A DNA stretch of 64,000 nt from Nectonema munidae (GCA_030549495.1 JAUIRK010000360.1:116001-180000), one strand, 5' to 3'; numbered from the stretch's first letter, positions 13,179-24,220 are shown. A program made the numbers and translations. The notes: generated by a model from the letters alone, not told the origin.

Positions 13179-13293
13179 TTAATTACCAACACTAGTAGCC
13201 ACCTATATCATCTCACGCACACTATTGCGCATGGTTAGAAACACTGATCCAACTAAATTAATAATAGGATAAAACTAGGATAAAATTAAAAAC

Positions 13294-13510
13294 CTGTAGA
13301 GAAGCCACTCTAAAGCTTGACTTGTTGCTGTCAGAAGGAAAAAGGGGGAAGCAAGAGTTAAGAATTCTTCAATTAATTGATCAATTTTAGCATTCACTTC
13401 AGTTGATTGAACAGATCTTTCAAAATTTATGTATCCTCGACTGAACAAATTTTCATCGAATTTCAAGAATTTTTTGTCGATACTTTGAAGTTGTTCAAGA
13501 CCAAAGCAAC
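13294..13510 (-). CDS. HEATR1: HEATR1/UTP10 N-terminal exon
   Basis: The frame reads GCFGLEQLQSID, then FDENLFSRGYINFERSVQ, then IDQLIEEFLTLASPFFLL and ALEWLLYR before the GT donor. This matches the family N-terminus (GCTGLEELLGID, LERSVQ, LSPYFLLKPA, LEWLIHRF in human, from memory). Reading back past GCFGL meets an in-frame TAA at 13514-13512. The exon may therefore start at a weak TTTAAG acceptor there, or the sequence carries a small deletion or frame change. About 72 codons are clear. No ATG lies in this segment in the correct place, so the true start must be upstream. Confidence 0.82.
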
Positions 13511-13740
13511 CTTAAATAAATAGCGGGTATTCAATAATGTTCTAGGCTGAGCTGGAACAGCTAGAGAGCGGGTACGCAGGTTGTGGATAGTGGAACAGCC
13601 CTCAGATATGGCGGTTAGCTGCGACATAAGCAAGCCTAGCTTGATGAATAAGCAGCCCCGAACAAACAGTGACGCCATAACGAGACGAAGTAGAAAATTG
13701 GGGACTCCTTCCTACAAGTTAAAATGCTCCATGTTCAGAA
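13511..13740 (-). other. Probable 5' end of HEATR1, structure unresolved
   Basis: This segment is less AT-rich than its surroundings. An ATG at 13678 on the minus strand opens a frame reading MASLFVRG and later MSQLTAISEG (in-frame ATG) and SLAVPAQPRTLLN. The last piece resembles the HEATR1 N-terminus (LALPQ..ASLL in human). That frame is one base out of step with the firm exon at 13510 and runs on to a stop at 13463. The family segment that usually follows (LLFDPKEAA...) is not visible. Either this is the N-terminal coding part joined by a deletion or sequence error, or the resemblance is chance and the first exon lies farther upstream. Confidence 0.4.
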
Positions 13741-14541
13741 CAATGTCGTAACAAGGTGAGTGAGGCCGCCTTCAAATAAGCTTAGTTACTGCTGCCTTGC
13801 TTTGGCCAAATTTAAAGAAATTAGAAAAACTACTCACTCAAATACAAGATATTTGTTGATTATGCGTTTAGTTCTTTTTCATTAGGTGCTCTTCAAACTT
13901 TCTGAGAGCGCGGTCCGCAAATATTATTTTGGACCCAAGACCGCTGCACGAAAAACAAAAAATCATTCAATTTTAAACAGAAAATACGACAGTATGCAAT
14001 CACTTCAAAACATTAGTAAAGAGTTTGCTTACGTCAGTCAGTGGAAAACGAAGATTTATTTTTATGCATGAACTTATAAAGCCTTGGCTCGATAAAAGTA
14101 AAACTTAGGGAGGCAAAAGTTAGACATGCTTTGGGAAGGACTACTAGATGATAACTGGTTGTTTATTAGACGTTGCTGTCATATATGGATAAATACACTT
14201 ATCATAATGCTAAATGAATAACTAACACATATTTTACTTCGATAAATGATAAAATTATTAAGCTCAAACATAGATGTGTGTTTTCCTTTGTTCTGATCAT
14301 ACACACATTCAGCAAGATTTTTTTAAGTTATGCCAAAACTGTTAAGTCTTTTTCTTAAAAAGTTAGAGAGATATTAATTCCCTATTTCACGAAGAATTTA
14401 AAACAATTCCTAAAAATGAACCTTTTTACAAATATTTTTGTTGAATCCAGTGTTGTATCGAAAAATAAAAAAAGCGGTGGCACAAAGGCGCACATTTTTT
14501 CAAAAGTTTAAAAGTTAACAAATTTTTTATCAACACGTTAA
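13741..14541. other. Upstream flank of HEATR1, no gene recognised
   Basis: AT-rich DNA apart from a small less AT-rich patch near 13740-13800 beside the HEATR1 5' end, which could include its promoter. A 61-codon frame at 13886-14071 has no recognisable motif and I do not call it. Confidence 0.4.
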
Positions 14542-14647
14542 GGACCAGTAGGACATCAGTATCCAAGGAAATGAAAATTTCCTGCTTTTATTATACAAAT
14601 TTGCATGGAAAAAGAAAGTATATAATTCGTTTTCGAAATTCTGGTCC
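14542..14647. mobile_element. 106 bp TTAA-flanked MITE
   Basis: The inverted ends GGACCAG and CTGGTCC are directly bordered by TTAA at 14538-14541 and 14648-14651. TTAA target sites are typical of piggyBac-type transposition. It is non-coding and palindromic only at its ends. Confidence 0.55.
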
Positions 14648-14985
14648 TTAAAGCTTAAAAAATTTGAAACCTACGCGATTTTTGAAAAAAAAATTAACAC
14701 TTCATAAATGCAGATAGATTTATATAAGCCATACATAGTTAAGATAATAAAAATGGGGAAAGCACCTAGTGAAAATGAGAGGGAGGAGGACACTACACCA
14801 CAGGTAGAATATGATAGGCCAATGTGGTAAAAAAAAAAGCGTGCTTGTTAGTGGGTTTAGGAATACTTCATATATGCCAATTCTAAGACTTCGATATTAG
14901 TTTAACGATTTTAAGTGTTTCTAAGGACCTCCCCCTTAAGTTACAAATTCTACTTTTTGTTAATGCCTCGCTGAAAGTTTTGTAG

Positions 14986-15582
14986 CATTATGGTAGTGAT
15001 CATAAAATGTTGATTTACTTAAAGACTTTTATCTTTGTTCCAAACAAGTCTAGTTATGGGTATAAGAAATACCCTATGGACCAGGGACTTTCTAGCAGGA
15101 AAAAGGAATTGAAAATTGAAGGTCACCCTAGTAAATTAGTTATCTTCTTTTCACCGTATTTTAAATATATTGGCTGTTGAATTTATAATAAATTTATATC
15201 TTTATTTTATTTTCAGTGTATAATTTCTACTGATTTATGCCATCAACATGTTGGTTGGTCACTATGATTACTTGTAGGTTCTCAAATAGAAGGTAATATT
15301 AGAATTAAAATACCAATAGAGAAAAAAGTTTCTTTATCTAAAGTAGAAGCAGTTTTAGAATCAAATAAAAGGGAATATCTTTTAATTTCTTTATTTGAAA
15401 ATATTTGATGTTGAGGTAAAGATAAAGCTTTAAGCTGTGAAGCTAAGGTAGAAGACATTTTTAATGTCGAGCGAAATATAATTAAATTTATTCAAACTGA
15501 AAATAAATTCTATTGGATTTTATTTGCTTTGCTTGTTTATTTGTATGAAATAAAAATTTCTATTTCTTTAGTTCAAATCTAA
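14986..15582 (+). pseudogene. 199-codon frame interrupted only by TGA; origin unknown (possibly mitochondrial-code sequence)
   Basis: In one frame, from just after a TAG (14983-14985) to TAA at 15580-15582, there is no TAA or TAG although the DNA is very AT-rich. Four TGA codons occur (about 15178, 15265, 15406 and 15412). Under a code where TGA is tryptophan the frame is fully open. The product is charged rather than a standard mitochondrial membrane subunit: SSYGYKKYPMDQGLSS, then DLCHQHVGW, VGSQIEGNIRIKI and FNVERNIIKFIQTENKF. The second half faintly resembles LAGLIDADG endonucleases (hydrophobic segment, then EGNIRI, then a late KFIQTENKF segment). That assignment is a guess. Nuclear mitochondrial DNA or a selfish mitochondrial ORF would fit. 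Confidence 0.4.
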
Positions 15583-16070
15583 TAAAATACCCCTTTTCTC
15601 ATTTATTGTAAGAAGCAGAGTAATTGTGATACTTGATGTTAAAAACTAGAATATTGGTTGGTTTTGACACAACTTGAAAACATTAAGGGTGAAGTTTGAC
15701 AAAAAATTGTAGAAATTCTGCTTAATGAAAAAAAATTAACCAAAAATATTTATTTACAATATATTTTTATTAAAAACGATTATAATATTTACTAGGTTTC
15801 GATAACCCCTGGTCTTGGGTTCGATTCGCTATCAAGCCTACTTTCTAATAGTTTGATTATCTTGTAAATTTTGTATTATGAGAAATCTTAACTAGACTAC
15901 ATATAATTTTTGCTACTATATATAGATATATGTTCATAAATGAATTATTTATAAACAAATATAAAAATAATATATGTTTGGAAAAAGTCATATATAGAAA
16001 TATATGCCCGACAAAAACCATTCAAAAATTAATATTTTTAAATTTCTGTTTTGCTCAGCCATTTACAATC
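15583..16070. other. AT-rich stretch with a tRNA-like B-box near 15817-15828
   Basis: No coding sequence is seen. GGGTTCGATTCG at 15817-15828 looks like a Pol III B-box, preceded by GGTTTCGATAACCCC. A similar word order occurs on the other strand at 58.45 kb, so this could be an old SINE fragment. No A-box is convincing. Confidence 0.25.
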
Positions 16071-17440
16071 ATGTCTGCGATATCGCATCATAAGAGAAGG
16101 AAAGTGGATTCAGAGCTTCCAATTTTTGCAGAATGGGAAAAGTATTTTAATTATTCGGCCTTTTAGACCTGCCCAGTATACCATATTCTTGAAGACCATG
16201 GATGTTATGAAAGAGTATAAGGTGCGTCGCCACTGAGAAACAACATACTTCATCCAAATTTGCTTCAATGTCTGCCACTGAGAGAGGAAGTCATTACTAG
16301 GCAATCAAGTAGTTTGCAAATAACAACTTCATTTTTTCAGAAGCAGGCTGCTAAGGCTGACAATGTGACACGCGAGAATTATGTAGCTTCTCGCATTCTT
16401 TCTCATAGGATGAAACTTTTTGCGAATCGAGTGTACATCAAAGACTGTCTCTTGTTGCTATAGCTAACTCCATCTGCACAGAACACAGCTCAACTTTGGA
16501 GAGCATAAGTTTTTGTGAATGTTTGTTGTGTATAAAGAAATGTAAGCGTGGGCAGATTTAAAGCCCTGCTCTTGATGAACGACAAATGGCTAATTGGAAA
16601 GGGGGTTACTATCTCCAAGTTTGTGAGGAATTCCTCCAGCTTGTCTCTTTTCGTGACACCATTACTGGGCGAAGGTTAGGGCTGAGTCGTAGAGCTATGC
16701 AGTCCTGTCTGTTTAATTTGCAGCAAGAAATTGCCACCTTTCTTTGTGAGAATAACTTATCCTACCCAAATAACTTTTCTGAATCGCGTTAGCTGGCTCA
16801 CTCTCTTGACCTTTCTCACCAAGATTTCTACGCACCTGTGCGAGCTTAACGCAAATCTGCAAAGCAAAGACAGTTTTGTGACAGATATGCATGCACACAT
16901 GACGCCTTTAAAACTTCGTTTGTGGAAGAATCAGATGGCAAATGGTCAGTTAGTGCATTTTTCCCTCCTTGCTATTGTGCCTTTGAAGATGCAGACCTGG
17001 AAACTTGAACTGGCATAATCACCTCTCTCCACGAAGAATTTGCTCTCGTTTTGCAAAAGTTTTGCTGCTGACTTCAAACTTTTCACCTCCCCATTATATT
17101 TTTCTGTCGATGATGCGTCTCTTTTCCTGCAGATGTAGTTGGATCTGCAATGCAACGATGAACTCAAAACAAAGTTCCACGCTATCCACTGTCCTTTTTT
17201 GCGACTATGTTCTCCCTCTTAACAAATTTCCTACATATATTGGGCATGTTCATCCCATTATTGCCATGTTTGGTAGCACCTACTGTTACGAGCAGCTATT
17301 CTCGAAAATGAAATAGACAAAGTCTTATCTCCGATAAATGACATTCTTGTGCAGTCCCCCTCTTCAAAGTATTTCTTTATAAGAAACAACATTAACCATC
17401 TCACTAATTAATATGAAATTCTAGCATTAATAAAATTTGA
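16071..17440 (+). pseudogene. hAT transposase relic, ZBED5/FAM200/GTF2IRD2-like
   Basis: The ATG at 16071 gives MSAISHHKRRKVDSE, typical of the start of this family. Later pieces in different frames include LQITTSFFQKQAAKADNVT with ENYVASRI, then CELNANLQSKDSFVTDMHAH with LKLRLWKNQM. The C-terminal dimerisation end reads AMFGSTYCYEQLFSKMK at about 17262-17315. Several frame changes and stops occur, and the central segment carrying most of the catalytic core is absent, with a jump near 16470-16600. No terminal inverted repeats were found for this copy. Confidence 0.78.
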
Positions 17441-17496
17441 TTAAGTGCATATATTTTTTTTCAATAAAATTTTACAATACGTATGTATCATCTAAT

Positions 17497-19046
17497 GCAG
17501 CGGTTCTCAACCTTTTTCATTTCCACACCCATTTTACGTACGACACAAACACTCACGACCCAGCATGTAAAAAAAAATAAGAAGGATAATAAAAAACATT
17601 ACTATCTAACTTTGATTAAAGAAATCAAAATGCTTTTTATTCATTTACAAAAGAAACATGTTATCTATTACAATGTTTTAATTTGACAAAGAAATTAAAA
17701 TTAATGAGAACGTTGCTTTGAAGTTTTCTTGAAAACTCTTCAAAATAGGGTTTTATTGTTGACAGACAACTTGCATGTCATGCTCCGGTGATAAACCATT
17801 TTACATCAATGCAAGGCTGTAATGAGACACTGATAGGAACAGCAGAAAAGTTGACAACATTCAAAGAGAAGCTCAGCGTGTGGAAACGTGAAGATCTACG
17901 CGATGAAATTTCTGATAACTACCAATTAGAAGAACAACTAATTGAAAAAAAATGACAAAGCTCTTTAATATGATTTTAAAACAGAAACTTTGAGTGCTTT
18001 CTGGACAAAGATTTATAAATAAAAGAAGTGGTTAGGTTCCAAGCACTTAAAGTCCTTCTTTCTTTCCCAACAACGTATTTATGTGAGACTGGTTTTTTAG
18101 ATATCTGAACTTCTCCTCACATTTCCAATAACCTCTGAATAACTTTCCCTCGCCATAATCATCGAACCTCAGAACGGTAGGAGAAATGGGTATATTCTGA
18201 CACAAAATCTTCCCTCATCCGATTATAAATTCTACAGTTTAGTGATCTAGATTTAATGAAGTTAACCATTTGAATTACTTCCTTCATTACAACATTTAAC
18301 TCCTCAGAAAGACGTTTAGCTGCAAGGTTCTCTCTTTGAAGAAGACTGTAAAGGATAAGTACTTCTAGGTTCACATTTTTAATTGACTTGTAAATTCCTA
18401 ACGAGCGCCAAGCATGGCTGGTGCACCATCACAACACATACTGTAACATTGATTCTAGGATAGCCCTTCATCTTTTAAAAAAGAATCCATTTAAAATATG
18501 TCTTAACCAGCTGTGATAGTATGAAGCCGCTTTCAAACCGCATCATTACTAATGTCCGTCGATTCATCCAACTGAAGACTAAATTGACCACTCTTTTTCA
18601 AATACTCAATTAATTTGACTTCTGATATCGTTTGACATGTCAACAATGCGAGAAGAAACTGTGTCATTCGACAATGGTATCTCTTGATTTTTCTTGGTCA
18701 CATCATTTCCACATACTGTTATGACCATGTCAATAGCGGCAGGCTTCACTGAATCTTCTCCGATTGTGTGGGACTTTTTCTGTTTTGCAATTCTCCAAGC
18801 TGCCAGGAAAGATGCAATAGTAGTAGAATGGGAAAAGGAAAAAGATCCTTTGTCACTTTACGTATCAAATCTCTGGCGTTTATTTCTTCAAGGATTTTCT
18901 GTCACTAAAAAGTAGCATGTTTAATTTCAAGATGACGCTTCAATTTATTTTCTTTCATCGACTCGTTGTTAAGCACTTCCATATATAAAATACATTGAAG
19001 CTTTTTTACACCATGATCTTTTAATTATGTAAATCCCAGGTTGAGA
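17497..19046 (-). mobile_element. hAT element with internally inverted segment (ZBED5/FAM200-like transposase pieces)
   Basis: A hAT-like terminus CAGCGGTTCTCAACC starts near 17497 and a weaker inverse (GGTTGAGAAATTC) lies near 19031. From about 18930 to 18150 the minus strand reads transposase pieces in order: KQKKSHTIGEDSVKPAA, IPLSNDTVSSRIVDMS, CCDGAPAMLGAR and VVMKEVIQMVNFIKSR with YRSEVR. The next portion of the protein instead lies on the plus strand at 17795-18105: NETLIGTAEKLTTFKEKL, then ALKVLLSFPTTYLCETGF. So the 3' third is inverted relative to the rest, with some sequence lost at the join near 18110-18150. Numerous stops are present. Confidence 0.7.
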
Positions 19047-19890
19047 AATTCTTCTTTATATGGACGTTTATAAGACATGAAATAAGATCAAAACAAGAAA
19101 AAATTGTTTCCTTTGGGAACAAGAAAAAAATAAATCCATATTAGCCTTGTCAATGCTCTTTTATTTCCTAAATTGATTGACATGTATTGACAAATATTTA
19201 CTGTAAATGTGTCAGGGTATCTAACTTTTCTCTTCATTCTAAAACCACCCTACGTTCACTGCTTTATTATCATGGAAATTCATTTTGTCCAATTTATTTT
19301 CGAAAAAAACATTTTTCAGATATTTATTTAGCTCAGAATTTACGCTAATTTAGAGCTTTTGAAGCCCTCTTTGTTGATCGTGGCTTTTTTTTATCAATAA
19401 TATGTGTTGTAGTATCAGGTGATATGGACAGATATAACTCTAGATACTTCCTAACCAACCATTTTTCAAAATTCGTGTTCTTCAATCATTCCTAATCCTC
19501 TTTTTTTCAATTTCAAAAGGTTTTCATCCTATAGACTTTCTATTTCTCAATGAAGGAAAAAAATGGTCAAATTAGATTCACATTTATAGAAATTCTTGAG
19601 AATAGCTATATTTTAAAATATTGGTATCTGTCATAGTTATGGTAACTCTAACTATAAAAATTTTTAGATTAGTTTTTAGTGAATTGATGATTGAAATATT
19701 AATTAATAAGGTAAAGGCTTAACGATTTTTAATTATTTTAAATTTGATTGAGAATTCCACACATTCTTGCACCCTAATTGTGAAAATTAAGTCCTAAAAT
19801 GAACTGGGCATCGTAATAAAAAATATATAAATATGAAAGTATGCTTATGAAACAATTTTCAGGCATACATCACTAATTTTATTTGCACTT
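19047..19890 (-). mobile_element. Satellite-bearing TTAA element, copy 3, decayed left part
   Basis: Around 19555-19680 the sequence is a diverged match to the spacer of the 33.5-38.0 kb copy (AAAAAAATGGTCAAATTAGA, ATTGGTATCTGTCATAG). At 19780-19890 there is one satellite monomer in inverse orientation (AAATGAACTGGGCATCG, CAGGCATACATCACTAATTT, the latter also at 12374). No terminal TTAA end could be fixed, so the left boundary is approximate. Confidence 0.5.
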
Positions 19891-19904
19891 TTACACATTT
19901 TTCA

Positions 19905-21457
19905 TTGTACCGGTCAAAACTTAGACAAAAAAGCATATTCAATATTTATATAAAAGATTACGTGGAAGAAACAGATAATGATGATGAAATAATGTCTTAT
20001 ATTTCTGAAAATGAAAGCCTTTCTGAATACAGTAATGAGTCAATAGATGATTTGAATGAAGATGATCAAATAGTCGAAGAAAATGATGAATTTGTTATAA
20101 ACAAAGACAAAAAGACGTTTGAATCAAAAGATGGTACAAGTTGGTGTGCTGAAACAAAAGGTAGAGCATCTTTGCAAAATATTTTCAACTAGTTTTGCTT
20201 ATCAAAATATAAATTTACAGGCTAAATCAGCTTTTCGTTGCATTTTTGATGAAAGAATTTTAAGCCATATTCAAAAGTGTACAATTGCTGAAGGTTGCTG
20301 AATAAAAGGAAAGTTATTGAGATGTTTCTGGAGTCAAAATTAGGGTAACCAATTTTTCAAAGATCATATGCAAAGAAATAGATTTGGAGAAATAATAAAA
20401 TTTATCAGGTTTGATTTGAAAAATGAAAGAAAAGAACGTTTGAGGACGGATAAGTTTGGTTTGATATGTGAAGTATGGAATCTTTTTATAAATAATAGTA
20501 AAAAAAGTTACGTACCATATTCTAATTTGACTATTGACGAACAACTCTTTATATAATAAATACCTAGCAAGACCAATAAATATGGTATAAAATTTTAGTT
20601 TATTGTGGATGTTAAAAGTAAATACCTGTGTGGAGGTTTTCCTTATCTCGGTAAAGATAATAAAAGATTAAGTGTTCCTCTTGGTGAGTATATTGTGAAA
20701 AAACTTGTTCAACAAAGTGGAATTTCAAAAAAAAGTTATAATATCACTTGTAACAATTTTTTTACTTTAAAGAAATTAGCTTTGGATCTAGTTGTTAAAG
20801 TTACAAGTTTTGTTGGTACTCTCAAACAAAATAGAAGAGAAGTTCCTTCTAAAATAAAAGAAATGTATGCAAAAAAAGTTCCAGTTTATTCTACAAAATT
20901 GTTTTTTTTGTGATCATGTTTCATTAACAGCATACAAAGCCAAATCAAATAAAGTAGTTTTGCTTCTTAGCACACTTCACAATAAATCTGTTTTCACAAA
21001 TAATGACTTAAAGAAAAAACCTGAAAGTATAACATTTTATAATTCAACAAAGTATGGAGTGGACATATTAGACCAGATGTGCCGTATGTATTCGACAAAG
21101 TCATGTACAAAAAGATGGTCATTAGCGGTTTTTTCCAACTTACTTTATTTGGCGCTTGTCAATTCTTGGATTTTGTATAATACTGTTAATGTTTTGAAAA
21201 AATCCCGCAGGTCTTTTCTTTTACAATTAGTTGAAGAACTTTGCGAAACGCAAAACAAAAGTACCACGCAAGGTAAAAGAAAAAAAATTGTGGAATCTGA
21301 TGTGGAAGCATCAATCAGTAGCTGTTCATATAAGATTCGGAAAAGTTGCCATTCATCCAAATGTAGAAATAATGCTACTAAATTATATCACAAAAGTGGT
21401 TTATCAACATGTGGGAAGTGTGTAGCTAACACATTTATTTTTTGTAAAAAAATGTGA
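19905..21457 (+). pseudogene. piggyBac-type transposase relic
   Basis: An acidic N-terminus (EETDNDDEIMSYISENE, DDLNEDDQIVEEND) is followed by core pieces in changing frames: KDHMQRNRFGEIIKFIRFD, YSNLTIDEQLF, KYGIKF, FIVDVKSKYLCGGFPYLG, NITCNNFFTLKKLA and SKIKEMYAKKVPVYSTKLFF. After a further frame change come CDHVSLTAYKAKSNKVVLL, NSTKYGVDILDQMCRMYSTK, TKRWSLAVFSNLL and a Cys-rich tail (CHSSKCRNN, STCGKCVAN). The order fits a piggyBac transposase with an RNase-H-like core and a cysteine-rich C-terminal domain. Stops and frame changes, mostly between 20190 and 20610, make it inactive. It lies between satellite monomers with no separate terminal repeats visible. Confidence 0.85.
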
Positions 21458-21529
21458 AATCATTTAATTTTTTTTATGTAAACAACTATTTACATGTTGA
21501 TTCAAAAATATTAAATAAAAACCTTTGGA

Positions 21530-22150
21530 AAATAATTTATTTCTCTAAAATATATACATTTTCTCAGCTGCGATCAAAATGACGGCAATGTCATGATAGA
21601 AATTCGATCGAGAAATAAAATCAGCATGGTCGATTGATAAAAAATATTCTTTGTTTAAAATTTCATTAAAATTTTTGGAGAAAATTTTTAGATGTAAACC
21701 GCAAAATTGATTGACACTTTCAAACATTTTGACAACCTAATTTAAAAAAATGACTTCTTAATTTAAATTGGCATGCTTGATTTACTATAAAAATATGTAA
21801 TTTTTTAATTTGAATAATATTCTTAGATAACATTTTCAGGCGTAAATCAGAAATTTGATGGACGCTTTAATAATTTTGACAGCCTAATTGCAAAAATGAT
21901 GCCCGCATGATTTATTTAGTATAAAAAATATATATTTTATTTAAATTTTGAATAATAATCTTAATACAATTTTTAGACCGCAAATTTGGGTGACACTTTT
22001 AGAAATTTTCCTATCTGCTAAAACTGAGTCAAAAAAAAATTGACATGATCAATTGGATATAAAATAATTAATTTTATTTAAAATTTTAATGAAGTTTTTC
22101 TTAGGCAATTTTATATCAGCAATCAAAATTTTTACTCTCATTTGTTACAA
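21530..22150 (-). repeat. Satellite monomers of the TTAA element family, copy 3, right part
   Basis: Four to five diverged ~140 bp monomers in inverse orientation, recognisable by AAATCAGCATGGTCGATT, GGCATGCTTGATTTA, CGTAAATCAGAAATTTGAT and CAAATTTGGGTGACACTTT. They continue the array interrupted by the piggyBac transposase. Confidence 0.65.
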
Positions 22151-22717
22151 ATTTGCCATGTTAAATGGAAAATATGTGCTTCAATATATATATATGATTT
22201 TTAATTTTCAAATGTGCGTCTAATGTAAACACTAAGAAGTTATATTATGACTTATACTGGGTTTCGATAACTCAAGGTTATCGAACCAAATTTATAAATC
22301 AAATTGAAATATTATTTGCAAACCTATCCTTTTTATAATTGATCCTTTTCACCACTAACCATTACATATTTTTTTTTATCTAAAAAGATTTAATTTTAAT
22401 CATATGAGATATAAAGGTGAAATTTGTCTAAAAAAATTTAAAAATAATTTTTCTCTTAAGGCGTTGAAATAATTTTTCCTTTTGAAGAATTCAAGTTTTT
22501 CTTAAATATAAAATTTCGTCATTCTTATTCAAACATTTCTTTTATTCGCATACCTCTTAACTCTTTTACGTCTCCATCTTCCTCAATCCTACAAAGTATG
22601 CAACTCCTTTTCTTTCAAGATCCCTTCTTTTCCAGATTCAGTTGGCAGAGTGCTTTAATATTCTAAGCGTAACTACCTACCTAACATATTCCTGTTTTTT
22701 TTCTTTTATTCAAAATG
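22151..22717. other. AT-rich stretch, nothing recognised
   Basis: Contains a small inverted word pair (GGTTTCGATAAC and GGTTATCGAACC near 22260-22296) that may be a MITE end. There is no coding sequence and no family assignment. Confidence 0.4.
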
Positions 22718-22860
22718 TATTCATTTAAATCTAAAATTTGGAATTATTTCACAGAAGTTGAAAAAGGATTTGAAACATCTAACATTTGCAAGAAAACATA
22801 AGAAGAAGAAGAAAAAAATGGCACAAAACATAAATGAGTTAGATAAAAATTTGATAATTC
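22718..22860 (+). pseudogene. BED-finger start of a hAT transposase, relic
   Basis: One frame reads MYSFKSKIWNYFTEVEKGF then ETSNICKKT, the KSKIW..F / C..C pattern of a BED zinc finger at the start of hAT transposases. After a stop the adjacent sequence could encode NGTKHK and ELDKNLI, a plausible decayed continuation. Nothing further downstream is firm. Confidence 0.4.
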
Positions 22861-23989
22861 AAAGAAGCTTTATCAAACTATTGATGAAATGAAGTTGGCG
22901 ACTGATTGAAGATGTATACGATAGTGTGTATTGTCTGGGCTGGCCTGGGGTATGTTTGCTAGCTTCTTTGTTGTGAGGTGAGAATATTTCTTTTGTAATA
23001 GTAATGAGGAGACCTAGTGTGTGTTTTTGTTCCAAATAAAAACTCTTTTTTGTACATTTCATTCTTCATCCATGACCAAATGGAACAGCCTACAATAAAT
23101 TTTAACTTTAAATTTCTATTGTATTATTAATAGTAAATTTATACAAGAATATTTAGCTAATAATAAATACGATATGCCACATCATATATAAGTCGCACAA
23201 AATGGTTAAAGATATGGCAATTAAATTTAATGAAAAAAAAGTTTGAACTTACTTTGTATTTCAAAAATCAAGTCGAAAATGATATTCGGAGCATGATCAA
23301 CTAAAAAAGAAATCAAAATATCATAAAAAGCCAGTCATGAATCAATTACAAATTAATTTCTTCAAATTATTCAATTAATTTCTTCAAGTTAATTGTAATG
23401 CAGATAATAATGGTAGAAATCTTGTAGAGAATTTGAAACACGATTTAAATATCACAAGGTTTGTTTGAAAATTATGGAAATGAAGAAAGACTCATAAGTA
23501 CTAATAATTATAACACATGACAACACATAAATTTTTCGAATCAACTCAAACCAATTTGTTTTTATATAGCGATGACATTTATACAATCTCATGCCATGAA
23601 TCCAGAATTAACCTCACTCAACTCATCGACTTCTGAACGCTTATAAGAATGGTGTACTTACAATAATATGAATCTTAATCTTTCCTAAAGTAGCTCAATT
23701 ACATTTCGAATAACATAATTTCTACTAATTCAAAGAATATTTTAAGACTAAAAATCTCTAGTTCTCTTTCCCTTGAGCTCTAAATTTATAGGAAGTCTAG
23801 ATTAGTGCTTCACTCTTTAAATATTTTTCCCATTTCTTTCTTCTTCTTACAAATGAACGAATTCTTATTAATACTTATAACTTTGTAGACAAGCAAGACT
23901 TAATTAAATTCGAAAGATTCGCAAAAAAATAGCCTTAAATTTATTTTCAATCTAAAAGCCTTCTATTTTTCCAAGTATAAAATGTTTAC
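22861..23989. other. AT-rich stretch, nothing firm
   Basis: A few short segments could be decayed hAT sequence following the BED relic. No motif is clear enough to annotate. Confidence 0.4.
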
Positions 23990-24140
23990 AATACAAATTC
24001 CGTCTTACTACATTCAAAGAACTTCATTGCCAATCAAATTTTACCGATTTGAAGCTATAAGTAAGTTTTGGAACATACTGCCAATTAGAGATAGATAATC
24101 AAAAAGTTAAAAAGGCTTTTTATTCCACATCATCACGACT
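23990..24140 (+). pseudogene. Possible LINE C-terminal fragment (CR1/Jockey-like)
   Basis: One frame reads IPSYYIQRTSLPIKFYRFEA then ISKFWNILPIRDR. The pattern of basic residues followed by a short aromatic segment and W-N-x-L-P is common at the end of CR1/Jockey reverse transcriptase ORFs. It is a short relic only. Confidence 0.3.
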
Positions 24141-24220
24141 TTTTAATTCTTTTCCTAAATCGCTAGGATGCATCACACATGATTTATTTAATTTTATACT
24201 CAATAAGTTTACTTCAGGTA

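Larger units (their letters stand above)
5465..13293 (-). other. HEATR1 intron of 7.8 kb, filled with mobile elements
   Basis: The donor is CTACAG|GTTTTTAAT at 13294/13293 and the acceptor TTTCATAG|ATTCC at 5465/5464. The split arginine codon (AG|A) restores the conserved sequence EWLLYR|FHI, so the junction is well supported. The intron holds two copies of a hairpin-headed repeat, a hAT relic, and a satellite-bearing element interrupted by a Tigger transposon. None of these shows a sign of being exonised. Confidence 0.85.

Noticed and set aside
13741-13765. GTCGTAACAAGGT, identical to a word at the 3' end of 18S rRNA
   Set aside because: Only 13 bases match; the flanks do not continue the 18S or ITS sequence, so it is most likely chance.
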